Of a stretch of DNA of 24,158 bases, positions 1-11,202 are shown piece by piece. A model generated the notes under the pieces. The model saw nothing but the letters and a program-made list of their open reading frames with translations, was not told the origin of the DNA and ran no database searches. The position numbers and the translations under genes were made by a program. The number at the start of each line of letters is the position of its first letter. Positions within the stretch are counted from its first letter, which is position 1. This DNA is from Vitrella brassicaformis (taxonomy: Eukaryota > Sar > Vitrellaceae): NCBI GenBank assembly GCA_001179505.1, contig CDMY01000720.1, positions 3,472 through 27,629 of the forward strand, written 5' to 3'.

Positions 1-472
1 ACAATACATATACATTCATACGTATACATGGGTGGCAGTTGAGGCGATGTACGTATGTATGTATGTATGTATACGAGATCATGTTGCGTACACACGGGCA
101 TAGACAAGATGACATACGCCCTCACCCACCCCGCACCACCCACCGCACATACTCATGAATGACCGACAGGCTGGCAGCCAGATGATGGTATGATCGTTGG
201 TTGTGTGTCTGTGTGTTGGTTGCTGTGTGGCTGCCTGCCTGTCTCTCGCCTCTCTCCCTGCCTGTCTGTCTGTCCGGTCGCTTGCACCACCAATCACGCC
301 ACCACCCCTCTCTCTATCCACGCGCCCGTCTCTCTGTCTGTCTGTGTCTGTCTGTCCGCCTGCCTGTCTGCCTGCCCGTGCGTGTCTCGGTGTCTCGTTG
401 CCTGCCTGCTTGCCTGTCAATCTATCTATCTTCCATGGCTATTGGCCATCAATGTACATGTGTCTGTCACAG
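1..472. other. Upstream intron or untranslated/intergenic sequence of the lectin gene
   Basis: I see no convincing coding exon here. The stretch contains a (GTAT)n tract near 50-70 and a long C/T-rich run at 225-420 made of CTGTCTGT and CTGCCTG units. That run is typical of the intron 3' halves in this window, and it ends in a good acceptor (CTGTCACAG, 464-472) feeding the first visible lectin exon. Very short exons ending at GTACGT (about 49) or GTATGA (about 188) cannot be excluded. The long plus-strand open frames here are a by-product of the repeats lacking stop codons. Confidence 0.5.
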
Positions 473-770
473 GTGGGAGCACTATGGATATTTTGGACGC
501 CTTCTACGGACGAGTCGCGAACGTCCCCGAGTGCCCGTCGGACAGCGGCGTCACCGACTGCGGCTCGCCATCCGGACTCCTGCAGAAACTCAAAGACCAG
601 TACGTTTCTCACGCACTCATTTTGCGAATCCTTATCTTGTGTGTGTGTGTGTGTCGTGTGTTAGGTGTGACGGCCAGGGCAGCTGCACAGTGAAGGCCGA
701 CCCAGAGGAGCTGGGGGACGAGTGCCCGGGGGTCGAGAAGTACCTCACCATCGACTTCAGATGCAACTGA
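473..770 (+). CDS. SUEL-type D-galactoside/L-rhamnose-binding lectin domain, C-terminal end (5' end uncertain)
   Basis: Two exons, 473-599 and 665-770, are joined by a 65-bp GT-AG intron (GTACGT...GTGTTAG) that splits a CAG codon. The joined reading contains DAFYGR, then CDGQGSCTVKA, then ECPGVEKYLTIDFRC and a TGA stop. This is the order seen in sea-urchin-egg-lectin (SUEL) domains: an AxYGR strand, a CxGxxSCxVxA core, then CxGxxKYLxVxYxC. The domain is known to bind galactose or rhamnose and is mostly extracellular, often repeated or fused to other modules. The first exon opens in phase 1 after an acceptor at 472, so upstream coding exons probably lie off the window. Alternatively, translation begins at the ATG at 484, giving a protein of about 73 aa without the usual N-terminal cysteine strand. 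The fold call is confident; the full protein is unknown. Confidence 0.8.
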
Positions 771-1103
771 CGGCCTCTCGTCTTAGTGAGGGTGTGCGTC
801 TATGTCGGTGTGTCTGCGTTTTGTCACGTGACGCCTATGTGTGATATGTTTGATTCGCCGGTTAAATTGATAGTGTGCGTGTGTCGCATATAACTACGGC
901 CGGCGTTACTATGCATGTATGCTAAAGGAAGGGCTCTGCGCGTGTTTTCATCTCATCTGTGGGTTTCTCTGTGTGTGAGCGGATGTGTGGGTTTCTATGT
1001 GTGGGAGCGAATGTGTGGGGCTATCTGTGTGTGAGCGGTGGGTGGGTGCACGGCGCGTGTAGTCATAGCCATATAACTCACATACACTTACAGTGTTCCA
1101 CGT

Positions 1104-1138
1104 GCGCTTCCCATTCGTCATTCCCGACTGGGAAGCGC
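1104..1138. repeat. Perfect 10-bp inverted repeat (hairpin)
   Basis: GCGCTTCCCA at 1104-1113 is followed by a 15-nt spacer and its exact reverse complement TGGGAAGCGC at 1129-1138. It lies about 335 nt downstream of the lectin stop codon, so it could sit in that gene's 3' end or be an independent element. Nothing in the sequence assigns a role. Confidence 0.75.
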
Positions 1139-1850
1139 CCGTTGTAGTCGTCTTTTGGTTTCATTAACATCGTCGTCCGTTTCCTTTTGGCAATGGGTCA
1201 GACAGAGGGAGAATATGTCTGTCGCTCGCTTCTGCGCATGTATGTCGATTTTATGGTGTGAAGTACGTCGAAGCTAAGGATATACATACAAGGACGAAGC
1301 TATTGCATGGAGGGGCTGCGGCCACCTTTTGGCCAAATGCGGGTATAGGAAGGCGGGGAAGGGGTGGAATGAAGAAGGTCGGCTGGGGCCGGGGGGGTTG
1401 TTTCCCTTCTACCTGATGCTGCTGGGGTCCATCGGGGATGCTCTCAGGTCCGCACCCATCATCGTGAGGGAGCGGGGCGAGTGGGCACACAGACAAGCAG
1501 TGATTGTGTGTGTGTGTGTATGTCTCACAATGGCATCCTACAGCCCAAGCAGCCAGCGAGGCGAGACATCTTTATCGCGGGATGGTGTTCATTCGTGATG
1601 TAGATGACACACAGGCAGGCACACGGGGGGGGAAGCCACTCTCCAGTGATTCGAGTGAACGAGCCGTATTAATTAGCGTATGTTTGAGTTTTTCCGCTGC
1701 CACAGATGGCCTCTCTGGTGCGTCTGTCTGTGTATGAGTGTGTGTGCCTTTATCGGTTGCATGCGTGACTTGGTTTATCCAATGAGTCGATGATCGAAAG
1801 AGAACACACTCATCCACGGGGTTGACAAGAAGTAAAGACACGCAGTGTCA

Positions 1851-2190
1851 CACCAAAACAACAGTGCGTATCACACGGGAGTCATTCAGCTCTCACAGAC
1901 GGACAGACAGACAGACCGACTCGTTTTGTTGTCCATCTGAGCACTTGAGGTGCCCTGACGCCAAACGATGATCCCATCTGAACCAATGCACTGAAAGCAG
2001 CTGATACATCGAATGGGACCCCTCACATTAAACTGCCAACCCCTCTGGCAATAAAACGGAAGGACACGCACTATACCACACCAAGAACGGCAGTGCGCAT
2101 CACACGGGTAGACATCAAGCAAGTAACATACGCACAGCCCAGACAGACAGACAGACAGACAGACCGACAGACGGAGAGACACTCGCTTTT
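1851..2190. repeat. Diverged tandem duplication, two copies about 228 bp apart
   Basis: Copy one (about 1851-1940) reads ACACCAAAACAACAGTGCGT, then ATCACACGGG, then a GACAGACAGACAGACCGAC run, then CTCGTTTTGTTGTCC. Copy two (about 2078-2200) reads ACACCAAGAACGGCAGTGCG, then CATCACACGGG, then a longer GACA run, then CTCGCTTTTGTCC. The order of blocks is conserved while the GACA tract has changed length. No coding potential is evident in either copy. Confidence 0.65.
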
Positions 2191-2350
2191 GTCCACTTTT
2201 TGTCCATATCGCCCATCGCCAATCCGGTCCTCGCCCCGCCCTCGCGCGCGCGCGCACACACACACACGGACATGACACGGTACATAATAAGTATGCGAAA
2301 AGGGCCATTGGTTAACGGTCCGTTGCGTGGTGTAGTGTCGTTGGTGTGTG

Positions 2351-2411
2351 TGAATGAATGCCTTCATTCATTGCGTTTCCATCCAACACGAAAAAGGTAC
2401 GGATGGAAACG
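2351..2411. repeat. Twin adjacent hairpins in the DGAT2 3' flank
   Basis: Two perfect inverted repeats sit side by side. TGAATGAA (2351-2358) pairs with TTCATTCA (2363-2370) across a 4-nt loop. CGTTTCCATCC (2374-2384) pairs with GGATGGAAACG (2401-2411) across a 16-nt loop. They start about 85 nt beyond the DGAT2 stop codon in the direction of its transcription, so they probably fall in the 3' untranslated region or the 3'-end-processing region. Confidence 0.75.
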
Positions 2412-2495
2412 ACCAGCAGCCCTGCCACTGCTGCTCGGCTGTCTCTCTCTCTCTCTCTCTCTGATCGTGAGAGAGAAGCTAATCTACATGACCGA

Positions 2496-4040
2496 TCATG
2501 TCAGTTCACTGGCCTTTTCCCTGCTGTCTTCATGTGTGTGTGCGGGAATGACGTTGACGTGCTTTGGCAGCACGGCCGTGTTGGTCAGGTGTCCCCTCAT
2601 GTGCACCACCAGCCCGCGCTTGGCCACCTCGGGCGGCAAACACTGTGTCTTGAAGGTCTCTGAATATACACACATTGACATACTCGCGCGTGTGTGTATC
2701 TGTGTGTCTGGCTGCATCATAACTCACTCACCGAAGACCTCGTGGAGGTGTTCCAGGTAGGTGGCCAGCACCCTGGCCACCTTCTCGTCGCTCGGGTTCG
2801 GGTCGGGCTCACCCACCTCAAGTGCCCGCCCAATACTGACACCCAGAGACAAACAGACACAGAGACAAAGAGACAAAGAACCATACACACACCCACAGCA
2901 CATGGCCGTCTGGATGACCGGCCCTCTCTGTGGCTCACCGACCCGAGTGTGATGGTGACTGGGTTGGGTCCCCTCAGCGGCATGATGGGCCACCTAACCA
3001 TGCGGAACGTGTAGCGGGCCAGCCGCATGCCCCACTCAGGCACACTGAAGGCTCGCGTCTCCTGGAACGAGTACGATGGCAACAGTGGAACACCGTGCCT
3101 GCAGGCATCAACCAACACACACACAGGCTCTCACATAGCGTGTTGTGCGTGGGGGTGGGTGTTCTCACTCGATGGCCAGTCGTATCCAGCGGAGTCGTTT
3201 TGGAAGATAGAGCTGCTCTCGCGTCGGGTCGGTGTGCACCTGCTCGTAGATACCGCCAGGGGTGATGAACAGCGTCCTGCCTAAACCAACCAACACCCCC
3301 ATCCACAGCACATGCCTTCGGCCTCTTCTTGGGGACTGACTGACCGCTCTTGAGCGCCATGCTGAGAATCTCTCTGTCTGCCGGTCTCGCACCCCAGCAC
3401 AGGCACATCTCGCGAAGCACTGCACACACGAATCAGGACCAGACACACACAAGCAAGGCGCACACACATACATACAGACTATAATTGGCCGCCCGATTGC
3501 GACGCTCACAAGGTATATAGAAGATGCCGGACGCCACCCCAACAACCGCCTTAGTCCTCTGAACCAAACAAGACAACACAGAGAGAGCAAAACGGTCAGC
3601 CAGCACAGTGGCAAACCCCTTCCCCCTCCCCTCACGAGTTTGCAGGTGCTTTCGATTGTCCTCAGCGGCCCGATCAGGGAGGGCAGCACAGCATTGACCC
3701 CGTGCGGGTGCCACGACACCACATACTGCCGGTCAAGATCCCAGCTCTTCTCGTCCACACACACGATGCCGCCAAACTTGAGCCCTCCGAGTGCGTAGAG
3801 CCTCTGCACGCACCATCGCACGGCGTGGGCGAGCCAGTCTGGTCCCCAGTCGCCGAGGTGGGTGAGGTGGGAGGCGGTGCGCCACAGATAAATCAGCCAG
3901 AAGGCCACAGAGATATTCGCGACGAAGAGGGCGAAAAGGGCCGCGGTGAGGGGAAACATCCCACCAGCTATCTGATGACGTCTGCAGGACAGCAAACGGA
4001 CGAATGACTGAATGAATGAGCAACGCAGCAGAGATCCCAT
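2496..4040 (-). CDS. DGAT2: Diacylglycerol O-acyltransferase 2 family protein (DGAT2/MGAT-like), complete, 354 aa
   Basis: Transfers a fatty acyl group from acyl-CoA to diacylglycerol (or monoacylglycerol) at the ER membrane, the last step of triacylglycerol synthesis. Exons in transcription order: 4040-3636, 3558-3510, 3419-3345, 3280-3169, 3098-2943, 2835-2732, 2659-2496. All junctions are GT-AG and keep frame, giving 354 aa, a normal length for the family. Residues 28-53 form a hydrophobic N-terminal membrane segment. The family HPHG motif is at 111-114. YIPLLREM, then ITPGGIYE (about 182-189, in place of the usual VGGAxE), then HGVPLLPSYSFQE and VGEPDPNPSDEK follow in the order seen in DGAT2. 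The start at 4040 is the simplest choice. An upstream frame beginning at 4219 could be spliced in phase (4219-4067 to about 4004), which would add an N-terminal stretch. Introns carry CA repeats near the donor and TG repeats near the acceptor in this gene's own orientation. Family is confident; substrate is inferred. Confidence 0.92.
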
Positions 4041-4326
4041 GCGTGCACTGAGTGTGGTAAGTGTACTATTTTGCGGTCTTTCGCCGCTGCTTTGCTGCAG
4101 GGTCGTTCTCCGATGCTGCTGCAGTCCTGGACGAGAGAAGTCAGGTCGAAGTCTTCAACGCGTCGACCCACGTGCGAGCTCAGCTCGCAGACGTTGGCAA
4201 GAAAAAGGTGTTGATCCATGGTTTGTTTGTTGATGGAGTATCATTGGATGGCTCATCTCTTCGCAGCTTATTCATCTACATTGATTCGTTGAAGAAAATC
4301 AGATTCGCACACCGACCTGCAGACAG
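4041..4326. promoter_or_regulatory. Shared 5' flank of two divergent genes
   Basis: Only 286 bp separate the chosen DGAT2 start (4040, minus) from the start of the large membrane protein (4327, plus), so both promoters or 5' untranslated regions must lie here. I see no canonical TATA box. The stretch 4101-4219 is open on both strands and may hold an extra DGAT2 first exon beginning at 4219. Confidence 0.5.
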
Positions 4327-6008
4327 ATGGGTGAGGGAGAGAGCCATTGAGCAGATCCTCGTGTGTGCGCGTGCATCTGTGATTCTTTCTTCCTTTCTTT
4401 CTCTGTCTGTATGTGATCAGGGCTATCTATTAGGTGTTGGCCCCTGCTGGTTCTGTGGCTCGTGTGTGCGGCAGCAGCCCAGGTACAAACAAACAAACAA
4501 ACAACCAAACACATCACATGAGTGCAATTATGCCACCCAATGCATCTTGTGTGTTGTGTGTTGTGTGTGTTTGTGTGCAGGGGAGTGCTGGCGGGAACGG
4601 CTCTCTGGACAGTCAGTCAGCAGCTGTGGTGTGGTGGGAGGCTCACGGGAGAAACGACCTGAGAGAATGGAAGGCCGGTACGCATACACACACAGACGTA
4701 GACAGACAGACAGACAGACAGACGGGCAGGTACATGTGTGTGTGTGTGCTTCGTGAGCAGGCTTGTTGAAGGGCAATGACTACGTTAAGATCGACCTGTA
4801 TTTCTCACGGGATGACTCTTTCTGTGCGTATGGATGCATACATACATACAAACAGACATTCACATGCATATCTGTGTGTGCATGTGTTGCTTTGTTGTGT
4901 AGGTGGGTCGCAGTCGCGTGTGCGCACACGTGGCCCTCATGGCGCGTGCATGGTCCTCGAACACACACCTGTCAAACAGGTGATATGGTGGATCGATTCA
5001 TTGATGCACACGAACAAACAGCAGGACATTTGTTTGTGTGTGTCTTGCGTGTGCAGGTGACCGACTACAACACGACGGATGACCTGGTGGATCTGCTGCA
5101 GTCGGAGGAATACAGAAACCTGCTCACAGTGAGCCGCACAATGCCGGCATCTGTCCACAGGGATGTATGTGTGTGTGTCACGTGCAGGCGCCCACGAAGC
5201 GGTGCATCCAGCTGTGCCTAAAGCAGAAACCTGCAGACATCGGCGAATGCACACTCGGTACGCCCGCCCATTTCCCCCACACTAACATGCTTTCATGTGT
5301 GCGCAGAGACCCCAGCAGCGGCCGATTGGATCGCTCTACTTGACGACCTCTACGCCCGTGCCAACGAGGTCATACACGCCAACGGGCTTAACGTTGAGCT
5401 GTTCCTCGATTCCATTGACGGCGCCATCAAAACATGCCCCCATATCGTGAAAAAGTGGGCGTGTTGGACACATACGGATGGATGGGCGGAGGATGTGGGT
5501 GCGCGGGTGGATGAATGTGTGTGTGCAGGTGGCCGTCTTGGAGGACTACGTGGAATGGCGACCCGCAGCAAGCCATGGACAATGATGCCGCACAGGGACA
5601 CGACCGAGTGCAGGTGCGTGTATGGGTGGGTGGGTGTATAAGTTGGTGTGTGTATGTCCATATCTGTGTGGGTGAGTGTTCATTTGTGTATGTGGGCGTG
5701 GGTGCAGATATTGAATCGCGAGAACGACAAGAGGGTGTGGGAGTCGCTAGCTGATCGGTCTTTCGACAAGTGCGTGACCACCGATGGATGGATGGATGGA
5801 TGGACACATGCATCTGTGTGTGTGTCTTCGGTGTGGTGTGGTGCGCATTCAGGTTTGTGCACAGCAACTACTCGTTCATATTGTACGAGCCCAGTGACGA
5901 GACTGCCATGAAGGAGGCCATACAACCTTATGTGCACTGGGTACGGACGACAGAACACCGCCTCTCTCCCTCTCTCTCTGTCTCTGTGTGGCTGTATCTG
6001 TGTCTGTC

Positions 6009-6039
<31 letters not shown>

Positions 6040-9000
6040 CAGGTGGACAGCCACCCCGACATCCCCGTGCCCCCGATGCGCATAGCCTACAACGGCGATC
6101 CGGCCATGTACCACACCTACATGAGCAAATACCTGCACAAAGGCATACACAAGACAATCGGTACGTACGAGTGTTATGTGGGCGTGGGGGCGTAGATGTA
6201 TTTCTGTGTCTGTGTGTGTGTCTGTGTGTGTCTGTGTGTGTCCATGTGTATTTCTGCGTGTGTGTGTGCGTGTGTGTGTGTGTGCACACAGGTCCGGAGG
6301 ATCGGTCCAATGCTGCACTCGTCTCTGCGCCGAAATGCCTCCACAACACCTACTCACAAGAGGTACCTCTGCACACACACACACACCCTATAGTGAGATT
6401 CGCCAGCAGCCATCCATCCATCCATGTGTCTGTGTGTGTGTGTTCAGGCGTCATTTCCGTTCATCGGTGCTGTGCTCGTTTCCGTCACCTACCCAAATAC
6501 AAGTAATTGGGCAGGCACAGGCCTATAGCCACACACACGTGGGGTGGGGTCATGTAAGCTTCGCTGCGTGTGTGGTACCCTCACTGTATAGGCACAGACA
6601 ACACGGCCATGTTCCACGTGACGGAGCCTGTCTACCTGCCCACGTACACACACACAGAGAGAGAGGGGGGGAGGGAGAGAGAGAGAGGGATCTACACGTG
6701 TGTGCGTGCGTGTGTGTGTGTGCAGTGGCCCCTTGCTGGAGCGCAGTAGAATCGTCATGGACCCTCATGGTGACCTGCAGCCGATTAATGGACTCGGCAG
6801 AATCGTACGCACCAGACGAACACATGTGTAATGCTGGGTGTGTATGCCACCCAATATGTGTGTGTCCATTCCGCCTCTGTGTGTGCAGGTGTCTCTCTCT
6901 TCGATCACGGTGTGGTCCCGCGACAAATACGGCAGACACTACCGAAGGTGCCTGTATATCAATCGCAACACATCGCGACACACCACACTTATGAGTGTGT
7001 TGCGATGTGTCCAGCTATCTGTTGGCGAGTGACGGTGAGTGCGGGCTGGCGCTCTTGCGGTTCGAACCCTACGGCAACCGGCTGCACGCAGAGATGGACG
7101 AACCTGTGCATCTGCCGTTACGAGTACCGATGGACGGCTGGCGAGATGTCAACCGCATCATTACTAACAAGGAGGAGGGAGGGACTGTCAGCAACGCGTA
7201 CGCACCCCATGGCTGCATCCACACAGACAGATACAGCCATGTGTGTGTGTGTGTGTGTGTGTGTGCGCAACGAACAGGGTGATAGACTCGATTGCCGTTG
7301 AGACGCTGCAGAGCGGCCAATATGGTACGCACCTGCAGGCCTGCAGGCAGACACACGCACCGATGGATGGATGCACTCAGAGACCAATGTGTGTGTGTGT
7401 GTGTGGGTGTGTGTGGATGCAGGTGTCACGCACGTCACTGTCGCGAGCGATGAGGACTCCTTCTGCGGCCTCATGGTAGGTACCCTCACACACACACACC
7501 AATAGATCTGCACCCATAGCTATCTGCACATACAGGGCAGTGTGGAGACAGCCTGGCGCTTCAATAAAGACGGACACACAGGGTGGGTGGGGGGGTGAGG
7601 GGGGCTGAGACACACACACACACACACACAGACAGACACACATGCAGAGAGAGAGAGATGCAAACGGACCGTAGTGGATGGATGTGTGTATATTGACAAT
7701 CATCGCCAGGCCTCCAGGTTGGTTGGGAGCGGTGCCCTCCCCGCGCTACTTCGACCCGCACTACGGACGGCAGAAATACATATTCCACACTTACGGCGTG
7801 CGAAACACCGGTAAGCACACACGCACACTCGTGTGCATCTCTCTCTCCGTGTGTGTGTGTGTGTGTGTCTATAGGTGACGATTGCACATTGTATGGGCAG
7901 CTGTGGTACCTCCTGCAGTACCTCAACAAACAGCGAGGCGCCGGCCGGCCTCCTGTGGCCGTGCGTACGTGTTGATGAGGCACATCCACATACACAACGC
8001 AGAGAGAGAGAAAGAGGTCCGGACGAAAAGATGCGCACATGTGTGTGTGCAGGTCAGTCCATCTCGTCGTCGATGCACGCCATCCAGCCAGTCGGCCCCC
8101 CTTTGTGTCTATCCACGATCAGAGTCAGAGGGACCGTCAAGGGCTCAGCTGTCGTGGTATGCTCGGGGTTTGGTGTGTAGCGTGTCTGCGGAGGGATGGA
8201 TGGATGGATGTGTGTGTGTGAAGGTGCCCATGAAAGTGCTCAACAGCACACAGCCAGCATTCATGGTCCACAAGATCCAGGACGGCATCGCATGGGAGAA
8301 AGTGAGCCGCCCATCCGCCACTACACACACACACGCGTCTGCATATCTCTGTGTGTGTGCAGGTGTCCTTTCACTTTTTCATTGAGGCAGCGGCGACCTT
8401 CCACAGTGACGGCAACAAAGTGCAGGTGGTCACCGTCCAATACCGCCTCACAATAGACGACAGGTGCGCCACACAGAGAGAGGGATCGACGCCCACAGAT
8501 CGACGCATCCACGCATATATATATATCTCTCTCTCTGTGTGTGGGTGTGGGTGTGTGTGTGTGGTTCAGTTCTCCGGCTGATCCCAGGCTAATTGGGGTT
8601 GACATACTCCCAGTACCACACACAAATCACGATCAGGCTGCTGCCGCCGCTGCTGCCAAGTACGGGGGTGGCTATTTCGCCAGGGGAGTCGACCCAGATG
8701 TCAGCCTGACGCTTGCAAGTGAGCCCTGTGCCCACACACACGGACCACCCATCCACAGAGAGAGAGAGAGAGAGATAACGCATGTCTGTGTGTGTGTGTG
8801 TGTGTGTGTAGTCGACAGGGTGTACATGATGGTGGTCAATTCTGGGGCTTTCTGCTGGAACTCATTCGCGAGAAACGACGCTATCGAACCATTCTTTACA
8901 GGCACCTGCCTGATACGCACGCGACGCACACACACTCGTGCACCTCTCTCTCTCTCTCTCTCTGTCTGTGTGTGTGTGTGTGTGCGTGTGTGTGTAGGGT

Positions 9001-10771
9001 TGAAGGTGTGCGACAGTGTGAAACGTCACGTCGACACCGAGGCGGACCTGCCCGCTTCACGCGTGTAGGTCATCTTAAGACACACCACACCACACACCAA
9101 ATGGACGGATGGATGGATGGATGGATGCGCCCCAAATAGGTTGGCGTACACGTATGGCTCTCTTGACGCGATGAAAGGCCGGCTGTGGGAACACAGGGAT
9201 AAAGAGGGACAGGTAGGTACACACACAACACACAGGCCTCCCCTGCCTCTCCTCTCTCTCTATGAATGTATGTGTGTGTGTGTGTGTGTCAGATTGCGTC
9301 TGCGTGCGACTCAGAGCTTTTCCACGGCACCTATGACATGGGCAGGCAGCCGCTCGTCACCATGATCGGCAACGATCGGGGACTCCCCACGGTAGCCCCC
9401 TAAACCCATACACGCACACACACACGTGTGTATCTCTCTGTGCCTCTCTCTGTGTGTGTGTGTGGTACCTGCCAGCATGTGTCGACCCATGTGTCCCTGC
9501 GTGGCCCTCTTGACGGCGGCAAAGGCGGCGAAGACTGCGGCAGACCAGAGACACATGGTACGGTAGGCCAGCGTCTGGGCATACACTACACATGGATGGA
9601 TGGATGGGTGTGTGTGCAGGTGGTGCGTTGGTGGTTGACTCCTTTCCCCTGTTCTCCACCGACCCGCAACACTCATCGTGGGACGACAAATGGAGAAGTA
9701 CGCTGATGTGCGAACGTACACACACTGGACGAGATGCTGTGATGCCATCCTGCTCATGGCAGCTGGATCGTCGCACATTCCGTTGCCGCCGCCTGTGCAC
9801 GAGAAGAGCGGCTTCCTGACGCTGCTGCTGCCGCTGTCACTGGTGAGTTGAGGCCACCTGTGTGTGTGAATCTCTATGTGTGGGTGTGGTGTGGTGTTGT
9901 GGAGGCGGGAGTGATACTGTCAGGGCTGTCTTGGCTGCTCATCTGCAGAGAGGAGGGCAACACTGGTGGTACGTGAAGATGCATAGATCGACACGTACGG
10001 GTGTGTGTCTAGTTTAATGTGTGTGCATCTAGATCGGCCGTATGGGTGTCCTCCGTCGTGCCCCTCGTCTCTCTCACGAGTCATGTCCTCTGTTGGTCGT
10101 CTCTTCTGCTGGTCCATACATACCCACACACGTCCACCCAACCACCCACCCATTATCCATATGTGTGCTGTGTGTTGATTTGTGTATAGGTGTTGCTGCT
10201 GCAAGAGGTATCTGCGGCAGCAGCTGCTGAGAGAAGAAGGAGACGATGAAGAGGAAGACAATGAGAACGACAATGGTACGCTCTCGCATACACACATACA
10301 CACATCAACCGACGTGCACATCCGTGTGTGTGTTGTGTGGGGGTTGTGTTGGGTTGGGTTGTGTGTTTAGACCACGAGCAGCAGCCGATGGATGATGGAA
10401 TGTCAGAGCTGGAAATGACCTCCAGAGAAACAGGTAGGTGGGTGGGTATGGGTACACGTACGTATACACACCCATTTCAATGTCCTGTCGCGTATGTGAC
10501 GCGTGTGTGTATCCATGCAGACCAGGCACCCAACGGCCAACCGAGCCAGCACCGGCAAGAGAGCGAATCCCTCACACACCCACACAGGGGAGACGGGCAA
10601 GGCTTACAAACACTCAGGTACACTCCCCACCACACAAACATGCACCCCACCTGCACATATGGGTGTGTGCCGTTCTTCAGGACGTACCATCCCTTGTCAT
10701 GGGGCCGCACCCTGCTGATCAACAGCGACAATCCCGATAGTACCAACGCGCGGAGAAGACCCGATGGATAG
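4327..10771 (+). CDS. Large type I membrane protein of unknown function, 1080 aa, 39 exons
   Basis: Not recognised as a known family. Exons: 4327-4330, 4421-4482, 4581-4677, 4761-4823, 4903-4979, 5057-5128, 5188-5257, 5307-5454, 5529-5613, 5708-5769, 5853-5940, 6043-6160, 6292-6362, 6448-6502, 6592-6643, 6726-6804, 6889-6947, 7015-7197, 7278-7324, 7423-7475, 7536-7582, 7710-7810, 7875-7964, 8053-8156, 8224-8301, 8363-8463, 8570-8718, 8812-8937, 8998-9064, 9140-9212, 9293-9391, 9476-9557, 9620-9715, 9763-9842, 9905-9972, 10190-10275, 10371-10433, 10521-10617, 10681-10771. All are GT-AG and in frame, totalling 3243 nt. Residues 1-22 are a clear signal peptide (MGLSIRC, then a Leu/Val core, then AAAAQ). 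A mixed alpha/beta ectodomain with scattered cysteines runs to about 936, followed by one membrane helix at about 937-960. A CCCC motif (970-973, likely palmitoylated) precedes KRY and an Asp/Glu-rich stretch, and the tail is about 120 aa. A surface or endomembrane receptor-like role is inference from topology only. The weakest exon calls are 16-17, 28-29 and 33-35, where the donor was chosen for frame. Confidence 0.85.
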
Positions 10772-11202
10772 ATAACCAATGATGGATGGATAACCAATGT
10801 GTGTGGATGGGTAGTTTTTTTGGTAAATGCGTCTGTGTGTCTTTCTGCACACACACGTGTGCCAATCAATGTATGTGTATGCGAGTATGTATGTTTGTCC
10901 TCCGTTAGTAAGGGTAGATGGAGGAAAGAATGATTTTATACGTAAGGGGGCAAGTTGAGTTGAGCGGCCGTTAGGCAGACGGACAGACAGACACAGCCAC
11001 AGAGAAAGAGAGGCCTGTATGTGTGCGCGTCTGGGTGTGTGTCAGTGCGTCATGGCCAGCCCATGGTGGTACGTGGGCAGCTTGTATTTGTAATTAATGT
11101 CATATCTGTTTCTGGCGAGTAGTTTTCGCTCTCACCCCACCCGTCCCCGCACACACAGATCCCCTGTGCAGCTAGCGTGTGATCAATGAATGGATCAGTT
11201 GG
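10772..11202. other. Intergenic region between convergent genes
   Basis: Should contain the 3' ends of the large membrane protein gene (+) and of the 60-aa gene (-). It shows GATGGATGGATAACCAATG repeated twice just after the stop (about 10763-10799), a GACAGACAGACAC tract near 10980 and AT-richer stretches (10920-10945, 11085-11110). I see no open frame flanked by splice sites. Confidence 0.6.

Larger units (their letters stand above)
771..2495. other. Intergenic region between convergent lectin (+) and DGAT2 (-) genes
   Basis: About 1.7 kb in which I recognise no gene. It should hold the 3' untranslated ends of both flanking genes. Visible structure includes a perfect 10-bp hairpin at 1104-1138, a diverged duplication (about 1851-1930 and 2078-2190), (GACA)n tracts, a CG/CA alternating run at 2245-2270, a (CT)n run at 2440-2462 and twin hairpins at 2351-2411. 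The less repetitive piece at 1320-1460 is open on both strands but shows no splice-flanked exon or known motif. Confidence 0.55.

Noticed and set aside
190-770. Long plus-strand frames of 155-189 codons
   Set aside because: They are open because the CTGTCTGT/CTGCCTG tract has no stop codons; only the parts matching the two lectin exons are supported.
1251-1598. Overlapping open frames on both strands
   Set aside because: Neither has recognisable motifs or splice-flanked exons; the Pro-rich and Gly-rich readings reflect base composition.
4057-4100. Plus-strand intron-like sequence (GTAAGT donor, TTTGCTGCAG acceptor) with an ATG at 4039
   Set aside because: Splicing it gives a frame that stops after a short basic peptide and does not join the signal-peptide exons at 4327-4482, and the same DNA encodes the DGAT2 N-terminus on the other strand.
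7059-7069. GGTTCGAACCC, identical to a tRNA B-box
   Set aside because: It lies inside a coding exon of the large membrane protein (RFEPY), and no acceptor stem or anticodon arm can be formed around it.
5700-9620. Regularly spaced (TG)n and GGATGGATGGATG runs resembling an array
   Set aside because: They are intron 3' halves and their spacing follows exon lengths; there are no identical repeat-spacer units as in CRISPR.
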